This document shows, one piece after another, positions 10,399 to 17,497 of a DNA stretch of 64,000 bases. Both the position numbers and the translations under genes were made by a program. The notes beneath the pieces were generated by a model that saw only the letters and a program-made list of their open reading frames with translations, was not told the origin of the DNA and searched no databases. The stretch spans positions 62,001 through 126,000 of the forward strand of contig NZ_JAKFUM010000002.1 in the NCBI RefSeq assembly GCF_021732705.1. The letters are read 5' to 3'. Source of the stretch: Nevskia sp. GTDB taxonomy: Bacteria; Pseudomonadota; Gammaproteobacteria; Nevskiales; Nevskiaceae. Numbering within the stretch: the stretch's first letter is position 1; every line of letters starts with the position of its first letter.

Positions 10399-11109
10399 TC
10401 AGGACGAGCTGACCTGCAGCACGACGGGCTGCGGCAGGTCGCTCGGCGGGGTCTGCGGCACGCGAGCCATCTTCAGCAGCGCATCGCGCAAGTTGCGGTC
10501 GGTATCGCTGCTGCCGGTCGAGCCGATCAGCTCGACCCGCTCAGGCTCGCCGTCGGCCTTCAGCCAGATCTGCACGCCAAGGCGATAACGGGCGCTCTGC
10601 AGCGATTTCTTCTTCTGCAACTGCTGCTGGATGTGGCTCTGGATCAGGGCGGCATAGGTGCCGAACTTGCTACCGCCACCACCGCTGCCGGTGCCGTCAC
10701 CACCGCCGCCGAACGCGGCACCGCCGGGCTTGCCGGCAAGGCCGAAACCATCGGCCGGGCCTTCGCCCTGCGCGTCGAGCGCCGCAGGCCCCGGCGGTTC
10801 CGGTGCGGATGCCTTGGGCTCGACCCTTTCCAGCGGCGCCACCTGCACCACTTCCTGCTTGAGCTTCGGTGTCTCAACGGGCGGCGTCGGCGGCGGGGGT
10901 GGCGGGGGTGGTGGCGGCGGAAGCAACTTGATTGCAACCGGCTCCGGCGCCTTCTTGCGCTTGGGCTTGCTGTCACCGCTGACCAGATAGACGAACGCAA
11001 CGAGCGCGAGCACGGCTGCCCCGCCGATCGCCAACCGCTGACGCCAGCGGCCTCGGCCGCTCGTGTCGTCGCTGTCGTCGTGGCCACGGTGCGGGGCGTC
11101 GTCGCGCAT
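10399..11109 (-). CDS. TonB-like energy transducer
   Basis: The 236-residue protein has the TonB plan: a short cytoplasmic N-terminus, one membrane helix at about residues 27-44 (GGAAVLALVAFVYLVSG), a run of eleven prolines and further Pro/Lys/Val-rich spacer, a Gly-rich hinge, then a C-terminal domain of about 85 residues resembling TonB/TolA C (YAALIQSHIQQQL, VQIWLKADGEPERVEL). It begins 2 bp after the exbD stop, so ExbB, ExbD and TonB are encoded as a unit. By family knowledge it would carry proton-motive energy from ExbBD to an outer-membrane partner. In this operon that partner could be TpsB or the porin, which is inference. It is probably a dedicated paralogue rather than the housekeeping TonB. 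Confidence 0.85.
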   Translation of the reverse strand: MRDDAPHRGHDDSDDTSGRGRWRQRLAIGGAAVLALVAFVYLVSGDSKPKRKKAPEPVAIKLLPPPPPPPPPPPTPPVETPKLKQEVVQVAPLERVEPKASAPEPPGPAALDAQGEGPADGFGLAGKPGGAAFGGGGDGTGSGGGGSKFGTYAALIQSHIQQQLQKKKSLQSARYRLGVQIWLKADGEPERVELIGSTGSSDTDRNLRDALLKMARVPQTPPSDLPQPVVLQVSSS

Positions 11110-11111
11110 CG

Positions 11112-11516
11112 CTACTGCACCAGCTTCTGGGTGACGAGGCCGAGCTGCGTGATGTCGAGCCGCTGCAGCAGCGCCAGCACGTCGATCACGTTGCGGTACT
11201 GGGTTTCGCCATCGCCGCGCACCACGACCGGCAGATCCGGGTTCTGGGCTTTCTTCTGCTGCAACCGCGTCGACAGTTCGTCAAGCGATACTGGAATGGC
11301 GTCCATGAAAATCTTGCCGTCGCTGGCGATGGTGATCGCCACCGTCTTCGGCTTTGCCAGACTCGGCGCGTCAGCTGCCTTCGGGAGGTTGACCTTGATG
11401 CCCTGCACGGCAGCCGTGGTCATGATGATGAAGATCACCAGCAGCACGTACGACAGGTCCAGCATCGGCGTGATGTTGATGTCGTCGTATGGCTTCGCGT
11501 CGCCCTGTGCCTTCAT
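11112..11516 (-). CDS. exbD: ExbD/TolR family biopolymer transport protein
   Basis: At 134 residues it has the usual ExbD length. It shows a short N-terminus (DDINITPMLD), one membrane helix (LSYVLLVIFIIMTTAA) carrying the conserved proton-conducting Asp at residue 20, and a periplasmic domain (VAITIASDGKIFMDAIPVS, VVRGDGETQYRNVIDVL). The ATG overlaps the stop of the preceding exbB fusion by four bases, which indicates translational coupling and stoichiometric assembly of the ExbBD motor. It belongs to the TPS operon and is expected to power the TonB-like protein encoded next. Confidence 0.94.
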   Translation of the reverse strand: MKAQGDAKPYDDINITPMLDLSYVLLVIFIIMTTAAVQGIKVNLPKAADAPSLAKPKTVAITIASDGKIFMDAIPVSLDELSTRLQQKKAQNPDLPVVVRGDGETQYRNVIDVLALLQRLDITQLGLVTQKLVQ

Positions 11517-13309
11517 GAGTAGGTCTCGGCGATGCGGGTGACGTACGCATCGAGGAACACGGCCATTTCATTGGTCGCGTCCTTGATCCGGGTGAGCAGG
11601 TAGTTGTAGCCAAACAGCGCCGGGATCGCGACAGCGAGACCGGCGACGGTGGCCAGCAGCGCGGCCGAGATACCCGGGGCGATGGCGTTGACGTTGACGT
11701 CGCCGGCGGCAGCGATCGACGCGAACGTGATCATCACGCCGACCACGGTGCCGAGCAGGCCGAGAAACGGGCCGCCGGAGATGGCGATGGTCAGCATCAC
11801 GATCAGCTTGTTCAGCGACTGCGACTCGCGATTGAGCTGCGCTTCGAGCGTCGCGCGGATCGCGGCGATGGCCTGATCGGACAGCACCGGCTTCGCTTCA
11901 CCACGGCGCGCCGCCGCATCGATGCGCTGCTGCACTTCTTCAAGGCCGACGGCGAACAGTGCCGTCAGCGGCGCATCCTGGGCGCGCTTGCCTTCGCCAT
12001 TCGCAAGCCGGGTGCGCAAGCCTTCGAAATCGCCGGCGCTCTTGCGGAACAGGTCTAGGAACACGGCGTTGCCGCGCGTCACACGGCCAAGCTGTTGGCC
12101 TTTGGACCACATCACGTACCAGGAGTAGATCGCCATCAGCGCGCATAGGCCGATCACGACCCAGGCATCGATGGTCACCGACTGCACGATCACCGCGAAA
12201 TGACTGCCGCCACCGCCGCCGGCTTCATCGGCACCGAAGCTGACCAGCTTGTCGCCGGTACCCTGGTTCAGCGCCAGCAGCGCGATGTAATCCGGGCCAC
12301 GCGCAACCTTGGCAATGGCGAGTTCGTCAATCTCGCCGCTGTACGCTGCCCCGCCCTGCGCTGCCGCAGCGCCCAGCGAGGCGGTCGCCGACAGTGCCGG
12401 CAGTGCTGCAGGCACCGTGCCGCTCGCAGCACCATCGATGTACAGGGTCACCGCCTGCGCCGTCGCAACGACCGCGACATGGTGGTAATTGGCGAGATCC
12501 AGCGGCGCCAGCGGCGCGCTGCGCTGTCGGGCGCCATTTCTCGTCAATTCGACGAACGGCGCACCGTTGGCCAAACCAATCGCCAGCGCAGTCACCGCAT
12601 CGCCCTGACGCAGCAGCACCACTTCGTTGGCCGCACTGGCCGGCTTGATCCACAGCGACCAAGTGCGCGACTCGCCGGCGGCCACCGCTAGGGACGCAGA
12701 ATCAGGCAGCGCCAAACCGATGGCGCCGTCGAACTTCGCGCTGGAACCGATCAGGCCGCTGTCGACCGAGCCGATCGGAGCCGTCGCATTGTTGGCGTAA
12801 ACCGTGGCGTCCTGCGCAGGCGTGCCGCTTTCGGCGAAGTGCCAGTCGAGAATCTGGCTGGAATCAAAGGTCTTCTGCGGCTCCGAGCCCTTCGGCGCGC
12901 TGGCATTGCCGTAGTACATCCAGATTTTTTGGATCTGCCCCGGCGCAAGCTTCGGTACCTGCACCCAGACGAAGCCCAGATTGAAAACCGAGTCGAACTT
13001 TTCGACATGGAACTTCAGCGGAGTCTTGTCATCTTCGGCGACGAAGCGCAGATCGCTGCCATCTTGCGCGGCCTGCGCGAAGTCGAGCACGCCTTCGTGC
13101 AGCCTCACCAGGACCGGGAATTCGTCGACCGGACCCTGCAGCGCGGCCCCAGTGGCGCTGGTGTCGATCGTGATTTCCTTGCGCGCAGTCCATGCCTCGT
13201 CCCACCAGGCCTGCGCTGTGATCGGTGCGATCAGCAGGGCCACTGCCAGTAGCGGCAGGCCCTGTGACAGCGAGCGGAGAACACGGGCAGCGAATGTCGA
13301 ATGGGCCAT
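11513..13309 (-). CDS. DUF2341-LamG-ExbB/TolQ fusion protein
   Basis: This 598-residue protein joins an exported sensory-looking region to a motor subunit. A signal peptide (about 1-34) leads to a DUF2341-type domain (WWDEAWTARKEITID, then IWMYYGNASAP), a concanavalin-like LamG domain at about 158-345 (FDGAIGLALPDS, WSLWIKPA, YIDGAASGT, GEIDELAI), a Gly linker, a membrane helix near 375-395, and a C-terminal MotA/TolQ/ExbB proton-channel domain at about 490-575 (GGPFLGLLGTVVGVMITF, ISAALLATVAGLAVAIPA). Ordinary ExbB is about 240 residues. The extracytoplasmic half resembles carbohydrate or ligand-binding folds. It starts 11 bp after tpsB and overlaps exbD. Domain order is read from sequence; a ligand-sensing motor is inference. 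Confidence 0.88.
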   Translation of the reverse strand: MAHSTFAARVLRSLSQGLPLLAVALLIAPITAQAWWDEAWTARKEITIDTSATGAALQGPVDEFPVLVRLHEGVLDFAQAAQDGSDLRFVAEDDKTPLKFHVEKFDSVFNLGFVWVQVPKLAPGQIQKIWMYYGNASAPKGSEPQKTFDSSQILDWHFAESGTPAQDATVYANNATAPIGSVDSGLIGSSAKFDGAIGLALPDSASLAVAAGESRTWSLWIKPASAANEVVLLRQGDAVTALAIGLANGAPFVELTRNGARQRSAPLAPLDLANYHHVAVVATAQAVTLYIDGAASGTVPAALPALSATASLGAAAAQGGAAYSGEIDELAIAKVARGPDYIALLALNQGTGDKLVSFGADEAGGGGGSHFAVIVQSVTIDAWVVIGLCALMAIYSWYVMWSKGQQLGRVTRGNAVFLDLFRKSAGDFEGLRTRLANGEGKRAQDAPLTALFAVGLEEVQQRIDAAARRGEAKPVLSDQAIAAIRATLEAQLNRESQSLNKLIVMLTIAISGGPFLGLLGTVVGVMITFASIAAAGDVNVNAIAPGISAALLATVAGLAVAIPALFGYNYLLTRIKDATNEMAVFLDAYVTRIAETYS

Positions 13310-13320
13310 CGATCAATCCA

Positions 13321-14967
13321 TCAATAAGAACTGGAAACACGGAACAGCAGGCGGCCGTCGCCCTTGCGCTGCGACGGTCCATCGAGCAGCGGCACGGCGT
13401 AGTCGAGATTGCCGTCAAGATGCGAAAACAGCGTGAAACTGAAGCCGGCGCCGCTGCTCAAGAGGTCGAAGCGCGACTGCTGATCCGGCAGCGCGTCGCG
13501 CACGCGCAAGGACGCTCCGTCCACAAATCCATAGACGCGCAAATTGCTTAGCGGCGAGAACCCTTCGGCGAACTCGAAGCCATCGGCCAGCGGGGCATAG
13601 CGCAGTTCGGCGCTGCCGCTGAAGCCGTAGTCGGCCAGCGCTTCAGATTCCAGATAGCCGCGCACGCTGTCGGCGCCGCCGACGCTGTACTGCTCATTCG
13701 AGATCAGCGGCTGGTCGGTCAACTGGCTGCTCAGGCGCACGTCGGCAGTGAAGCGGTACGGGAGCGACTGCGTGCGCGAGATCGACTGCTTGAACGTCAG
13801 CTGTTGGCCACGCGCTAGGAAGCGGCTGTCATCGAAATCCCGCGTCGTGCTGCCGATCTGCGGCGATGCCGCGCTGAACGTGAAGCTGCCCTGCGTCACG
13901 CCGTTGCCGCCGGGGGCCACGAAGTTGAAACCGGCGATGATCGGCACGTAGGTAATCGGCGTGTTCAGCGAATTGCCGTCTAGCGCAATCGAGCTGCGGA
14001 AGTGCTTGTAGTCGAAGCCGATGCTGGCCGACGGAAAGTAGCTGTCACCGCCCGGCAACGTCGCCAGCAGGCGCAGACCGACAATCTCGCCTCGGCCGAG
14101 CACGGCAGCACCGCCGACGGTCGAGACATTGCTGTTCGACTTGATGCCATTCAGCAGCAAGCTGAATGGGCTGCGCCCAAGCGGAGCCAGATAGGACACG
14201 AATAGCACCTTCGCGTCTGCCGGATTCCGCGGCGCGGTCTGGTAAGAAACCGACAGGCTGTGGCCGATCTGGAAGAGGTTGTTATAGGAAACCGAGCCCA
14301 ACACGCGCAGGTCAGTCGTGTTCTGGCTTCGCCGGTTGTTGACCTCGACCGAGGCCTTGATCGGGAGTGAATCGGTCACCGCCAGATCCACCGCAACCGT
14401 GCCCGGCGTGCTGCCGGCACGGATGCTCGGCGTGACCTTGCGATCGTCGCTGCGATTGAGCGCGACGATATCCTTCTGCACTTCGTCGAAATCCGGGACC
14501 TGACCTTCGGCCAGCGACGGCGCCTCGAGCTTGATCTGCTCCAGCGAGTGATAGCGCGAGCCGACGACCGTCAGCCGCTCGACTCGCCCTTCGACCACCT
14601 GCAGCCGGACGATGCCGTCCTTTGCCGTCTGCCGCGGAATGGTGACCGACACCGTCTTGTAGCCGAGGCTGCGATAGCGGGCCTCGAGCGCGTCACGGGC
14701 GCGGTCCACATCATCGAGCGTGCGGTTCGGCCCGAGGTAGGCCTGCAGAATCGAATACAGCTCGACTTCGCCGAGCAGCGAATCGCCCTCGACATCGATC
14801 GCCCACAGGTCCAGCCGGGGTGCCGACGACGGTGCCGCGGGTCGGTCGGCACCACCCGCATCCCGCAATGGTTCCGCAGCTAACGCAAGCGGGCACAAAA
14901 CCCCGGCCACAAGGCTCAGGCACGCCGCCACTGTCGCCGCGTGGCGCCTGGTTTTCGATCGATTCAT
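13321..14967 (-). CDS. TpsB outer-membrane transporter (ShlB/FhaC/HecB family)
   Basis: The protein has 548 residues, the usual TpsB size. A signal peptide (ATVAACLSLVAGVLCPLALA) is followed by a short linker, POTRA-like domains (about 50-220; VEGDSLLGEVELYSILQAYLG, VRLQVVEGRVERLTVVGSRY), and a 16-strand Omp85-type barrel. The VRGY motif of the L6 loop (ADSVRGYLESE) lies in the barrel, and the chain ends LLFRVSSSY with a terminal aromatic residue. It is the first gene of the operon that ends with the tpsA gene, which it should secrete across the outer membrane. Unusually, five genes including an ExbBD-TonB set separate it from its exoprotein. Confidence 0.93.
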   Translation of the reverse strand: MNRSKTRRHAATVAACLSLVAGVLCPLALAAEPLRDAGGADRPAAPSSAPRLDLWAIDVEGDSLLGEVELYSILQAYLGPNRTLDDVDRARDALEARYRSLGYKTVSVTIPRQTAKDGIVRLQVVEGRVERLTVVGSRYHSLEQIKLEAPSLAEGQVPDFDEVQKDIVALNRSDDRKVTPSIRAGSTPGTVAVDLAVTDSLPIKASVEVNNRRSQNTTDLRVLGSVSYNNLFQIGHSLSVSYQTAPRNPADAKVLFVSYLAPLGRSPFSLLLNGIKSNSNVSTVGGAAVLGRGEIVGLRLLATLPGGDSYFPSASIGFDYKHFRSSIALDGNSLNTPITYVPIIAGFNFVAPGGNGVTQGSFTFSAASPQIGSTTRDFDDSRFLARGQQLTFKQSISRTQSLPYRFTADVRLSSQLTDQPLISNEQYSVGGADSVRGYLESEALADYGFSGSAELRYAPLADGFEFAEGFSPLSNLRVYGFVDGASLRVRDALPDQQSRFDLLSSGAGFSFTLFSHLDGNLDYAVPLLDGPSQRKGDGRLLFRVSSSY

Positions 14968-15057
14968 GGCCCTGGCAGTTGATGACGAACCTCACGTCAC
15001 CCCTGTCAACGGAACAGGCGCGCGCATCGTCGTTTTCACGCGCACCTTAAGAATCGG

Positions 15058-15081
15058 CAATGACATCCTCATGACATCTCG
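15058..15081 (-). promoter_or_regulatory. PHO-box-like direct repeat upstream of tpsB
   Basis: On the minus strand this reads GATGTCATGAGGATGTCATT, i.e. two TGTCAT half-sites spaced 11 bp apart, the geometry of PhoB binding sites (consensus CTGTCAT-N4-CTGTCAT). It lies about 90 bp upstream of the tpsB start in the same orientation. Single boxes can occur by chance, so this is a prediction. Confidence 0.5.
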
Positions 15082-15106
15082 ATTGCGGGATTACGGGGTG
15101 GTCGGG

Positions 15107-15314
15107 AATCTGCCAACAGCCGCTTCAGCCGGCTTTTTTCCACCTCTAGCGCCTTCACCCGCCGCGAGTCACTGACGTCCATGCCGCCGAACTTGCGGCG
15201 TCACAGGTAGTAGCTCGCTTCCGAGAATCCATGTCTCCGGCAAAGATCCTTCACCGCAACCCCGGCATCGACTTCCCTCAGAGACCCGATGATCTGTGCT
15301 TTGCTGAGCCGCAT
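15107..15314 (-). pseudogene. IS3-family transposase orfA fragment with an internal stop
   Basis: Reading the minus strand from an ATG at 15314 gives MRLSKAQIIGSLREVDAG, then DLCRRHGFSEASYYL, a TGA at 15201-15203, then RRKFGGMDVSDSRRVKALE and KSRLKRLLADS. This is the HTH and leucine-rich part of IS3-group OrfA proteins. The TGA replaces the Trp codon expected before RRKFGGM, and homology ends after LLADS, so the copy is both interrupted and truncated. No orfB or clear terminal repeats are visible nearby. Confidence 0.75.
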
Positions 15315-15703
15315 CTTCACGTCCGATTTCCGACTTCATGATCGGACGCTAACAGCCACTGCTACTCAATTTCGGGGGAAGTCGGGTCGACCATCGGTGA
15401 GCCGCGACAGAGCAGATCCGCCGCATGCCGCAACGAAGTCATGGCTCCGCCTAAACGGCAGGGCTCGCGCGAATCGGTTCGGTTTTTCGTACTTCCCGAG
15501 TAAACAGGTCATCTCAGCCGGACACTTCGGACGCCGCCGACACGCGAAATTTTTCCTTCCCCGGGGCGAAACAGGTCACTCCCTCGCCCCATTGATCGGT
15601 TCGTCTGCGGTTGAGGTACGCAAACAGGATAAGACCCGGGAGGAAGCCGACACGCTCACATGAGCAGACCCATCAGATGATCAGAACCTACAATCCAAAA
15701 GCA

Positions 15704-15723
15704 CCGAGGGCTACCGCCCTCGG
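15704..15723. other. Short perfect hairpin in the mobile-element remnant region
   Basis: CCGAGGG and CCCTCGG form a 7-bp stem around a 6-base loop (CTACCG). There is no U-run on either side, so it is not a convincing terminator. It sits just left of the IS21-like repeats and may be part of an element end. Confidence 0.35.
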
Positions 15724-15733
15724 CTTCCAGCCC

Positions 15734-15775
15734 TGATCAATTTTCAATCGGTACGGCTGGTCAACTTTCGGTCGG
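15734..15775. mobile_element. IS21-like terminal repeat remnant
   Basis: Two copies of an 18-bp motif, TGATCAATTTTCAATCGG and TGGTCAACTTTCGGTCGG (14 of 18 identical), stand 24 bp apart. Multiple repeats of this TGRTCAA-type motif are found at the ends of IS21-family elements. No istA or istB gene is present, so this would be a solo end left by deletion. Assignment rests on motif resemblance only. Confidence 0.45.
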
Positions 15776-15880
15776 CAGCAACAGGTACTGGGCCGGGCCT
15801 CGATACTCGATCCCTGACGGAAGTTTTTTGGCAGCAGGCACTGGCGGCAACCGGTTCAATTTGCACCAGGATTGCACCAA
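15761..15880 (-). pseudogene. Possible integrase (tyrosine recombinase) N-terminal stub
   Basis: The minus strand reads RLPPVPAAKKLPSGIEYRGPAQY and then runs into unrelated sequence and a TGA inside the IS21-like repeat. A Pro-rich lead followed by SGIEYRGPAQY resembles the start of phage-type integrases whose N-terminal domain binds arm sites. It lies about 70 bp downstream of tRNA-Gln on the same strand, a usual position for an integrase gene of an element inserted in a tRNA. Too short to be certain. Confidence 0.4.
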
Positions 15881-15887
15881 AAAACGG

Positions 15888-15931
15888 CCGGACAAAAACA
15901 AAGGGGCCTACATCTTCATGTAAGCCCCTGA
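15888..15931 (-). terminator. Rho-independent terminator of tRNA-Gln
   Basis: On the minus strand AGGGGCTTAC and GTAGGCCCCT pair around ATGAAGAT, with one unpaired base, and are followed by TTTGTTTTTGT. It starts about 20 bases after the tRNA 3' end, so it should end the tRNA transcript. Confidence 0.75.
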
Positions 15932-15949
15932 ATTTACTACCACTTTGTT

Positions 15950-16023
15950 TGGCTGGGAGACTAGGACTCGAACCTAGATAAACAGAGTCAGAATCTGTTG
16001 TCCTGCCATTAGACGATCTCCCA
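15950..16023 (-). tRNA. tRNA-Gln (anticodon CUG)
   Basis: The minus strand folds as a full cloverleaf of 74 nt including an encoded CCA. The acceptor stem is TGGGAGA/TCTCCCA, giving the U1-A72 pair typical of bacterial tRNA-Gln. The anticodon arm is ACAGA-TTCTGAC-TCTGT, so the anticodon is CUG and reads CAG. The T-arm holds GGTTCGAGTCC. The discriminator base is G. It is downstream of rpsI in the same orientation and flanked by element remnants on its 3' side. Confidence 0.97.
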
Positions 16024-16081
16024 AAAAGCTTGAAGCCCTCGATGCTGGCGACGCCGGTGATGGCATCGCCAGACACATCGA

Positions 16082-16489
16082 TTAACGCTTCGAGTACTGC
16101 GGAGCGCGACGGGCGCCGTGCAGGCCGACCTTCTTGCGCTCGACTTCGCGCGCATCGCGGGTCACGAGACCGGCGGCACGGAGGCCCGGACGCAGCGCTT
16201 CATCATACTTGATGAGCGCGCGGGTGAGGCCGTGGCGGATGGCGCCGGCCTGACCGTTCGGGCCGCCACCGGCGACCGTCACCTTGATGTCGAAACGGCC
16301 GACGCAGTCGGAAACTTCCAGCGGCTGGCGAACCAGCATGCGCGAGGTTTCGCGGCCGAAGTAGTTCTCGACGGTCTTGCCGTTGATCGTGATGTCGCCC
16401 TTGCCCGGGCGGATGAAGACGCGGGCCGAGGCGGTCTTGCGACGGCCGGTGCCGTAATGCTGGTCAGCGGGCTGCTTGAGCGTGGCCAT
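16082..16489 (-). CDS. rpsI: 30S ribosomal protein S9
   Basis: The 135-residue protein shows the S9 signature: [14 protein letters not shown] at the start, [14 protein letters not shown] in the middle, and the conserved basic tail [14 protein letters not shown] that reaches the P-site tRNA anticodon in the ribosome. It starts 2 bp after the rplM stop, the universal rplM-rpsI arrangement. Length and ends are normal. Confidence 0.98.
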   Translation of the reverse strand: MATLKQPADQHYGTGRRKTASARVFIRPGKGDITINGKTVENYFGRETSRMLVRQPLEVSDCVGRFDIKVTVAGGGPNGQAGAIRHGLTRALIKYDEALRPGLRAAGLVTRDAREVERKKVGLHGARRAPQYSKR

Positions 16490-16491
16490 GA

Positions 16492-16926
16492 TTAACCCTT
16501 GATCGTGAAGGTGGTCGGCTGCTGGGCGGTGTGCGGGTGCTCGGCACCGGCGTAGACCTTCAGCTTGCGGTACTGCGCGTAGCCCAGCGGGCCCTTGGGC
16601 AGCATGCCCTTGATCGCCTTCTCGATGACGCGTTCCGGGTGCTCGGCCATCATCTTGCCAAGCGTGGTGAACTTGATGCCGCCCGGGTATTCGGTGTGGC
16701 GCCAGTAGATCTTGCCTTCGGCCTTGTTGCCGGTGGCGCGGATCTTGTCGGCATTGATCACGATGACGTAGTCACCGGTATCGATGTGCGGCGTGAATTC
16801 CGGCTTGTGCTTGCCGCGCAGGCGACGCGCGACTTCCGAGGCGAGACGGCCAAGAACAACGCCTTCGGCGTCGATCAGGGTCCAATCACGCTTCGCATTT
16901 TCATTCGTTGCGAAATAAGTGCTCAT
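16492..16926 (-). CDS. rplM: 50S ribosomal protein L13
   Basis: The start is the ATG at 16926 ([15 protein letters not shown]), which fits the family; the open frame extends further upstream but without homology. The 144-residue product has the L13 features [20 protein letters not shown], the [13 protein letters not shown]-type strand (here [13 protein letters not shown]), [11 protein letters not shown], and the conserved [20 protein letters not shown]. It binds 23S rRNA early in 50S assembly. In other bacteria L13 represses its own operon through the mRNA leader; no such structure was identified here. Confidence 0.98.
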   Translation of the reverse strand: MSTYFATNENAKRDWTLIDAEGVVLGRLASEVARRLRGKHKPEFTPHIDTGDYVIVINADKIRATGNKAEGKIYWRHTEYPGGIKFTTLGKMMAEHPERVIEKAIKGMLPKGPLGYAQYRKLKVYAGAEHPHTAQQPTTFTIKG

Positions 16927-17167
16927 TTTCGGCTCAGATGCCTCGCAGGCTTGCGTCTGGAGGTGGTTATTGTTCGGTCGCTGCGATGCCCTGCAGGCGA
17001 CGTCGGGTACAAAGAGGCGCGGATTGTAGTGTGCGAGCCGGCGCCGCGCAACCAAAAAACGGGGTTTGCGGAGCCGTCCGGCAATTTGAGCCGGCATTCC
17101 GCCGGATTCCGGGCATTGCGGCGTTCAATTCGACAGTTTCGGGACACCACATCGAGCGGATGGGCCA

Positions 17168-17443
17168 TCAGTCACCGCCACCACCGCCGCCGTCATCCCC
17201 GCCACCGCCGCCACTGTCGCCACCGCCACCGCTGCTGTCATCGCCACCGCTGGCCTCAGCGGCGTCACCGTTGCCGATGTGACTGCCGGCGTCGTCGATG
17301 ATCGCGTCGGAACGACTGCGTTGGCCTGCGCTGGCCTTCGGGCCGAGGTTGCGGCGACTGCCGGCAGATCGTGAGCCCGCAACCACGATGAAGAGCAGGA
17401 CGAGCGCCAACAGGATGATCGCCGCACCGCGGGATTCCGACAT
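17168..17443 (-). CDS. Small single-span membrane protein with a Gly/Asp-rich tail
   Basis: A clean ribosome site (GGAGG, 7 bp before the ATG) supports this 91-residue gene. One membrane helix occupies about residues 7-23 (AAIILLALVLLFIVVAG). It is followed by a basic stretch (RSAGSRRN), a short acidic region, and about 30 residues that are almost only Gly and Asp with a few Ser. I do not recognise a family. Low-complexity tails like this occur in small envelope proteins. It follows the pilU-like gene in the same orientation with about 55 bp between them. Function unknown. Confidence 0.65.
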   Translation of the reverse strand: MSESRGAAIILLALVLLFIVVAGSRSAGSRRNLGPKASAGQRSRSDAIIDDAGSHIGNGDAAEASGGDDSSGGGGDSGGGGGDDGGGGGGD

Positions 17444-17497
17444 CGCCCGTCCTCCATTCAGGGCATACGAACGAGTTGGCGAACTCGAAGACTCCGG

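Noticed and set aside
15289-15663. A plus-strand gene in the mobile-element remnant region
   Set aside because: The 124-residue frame is antisense to the IS3 fragment at its start, has no ribosome site and no recognisable homology.
16024-16081. A terminator between rpsI and tRNA-Gln
   Set aside because: Only a weak inverted repeat (CTGGCGA/TCGCCAG) with a large loop and no U-run; rpsI may read into the tRNA.
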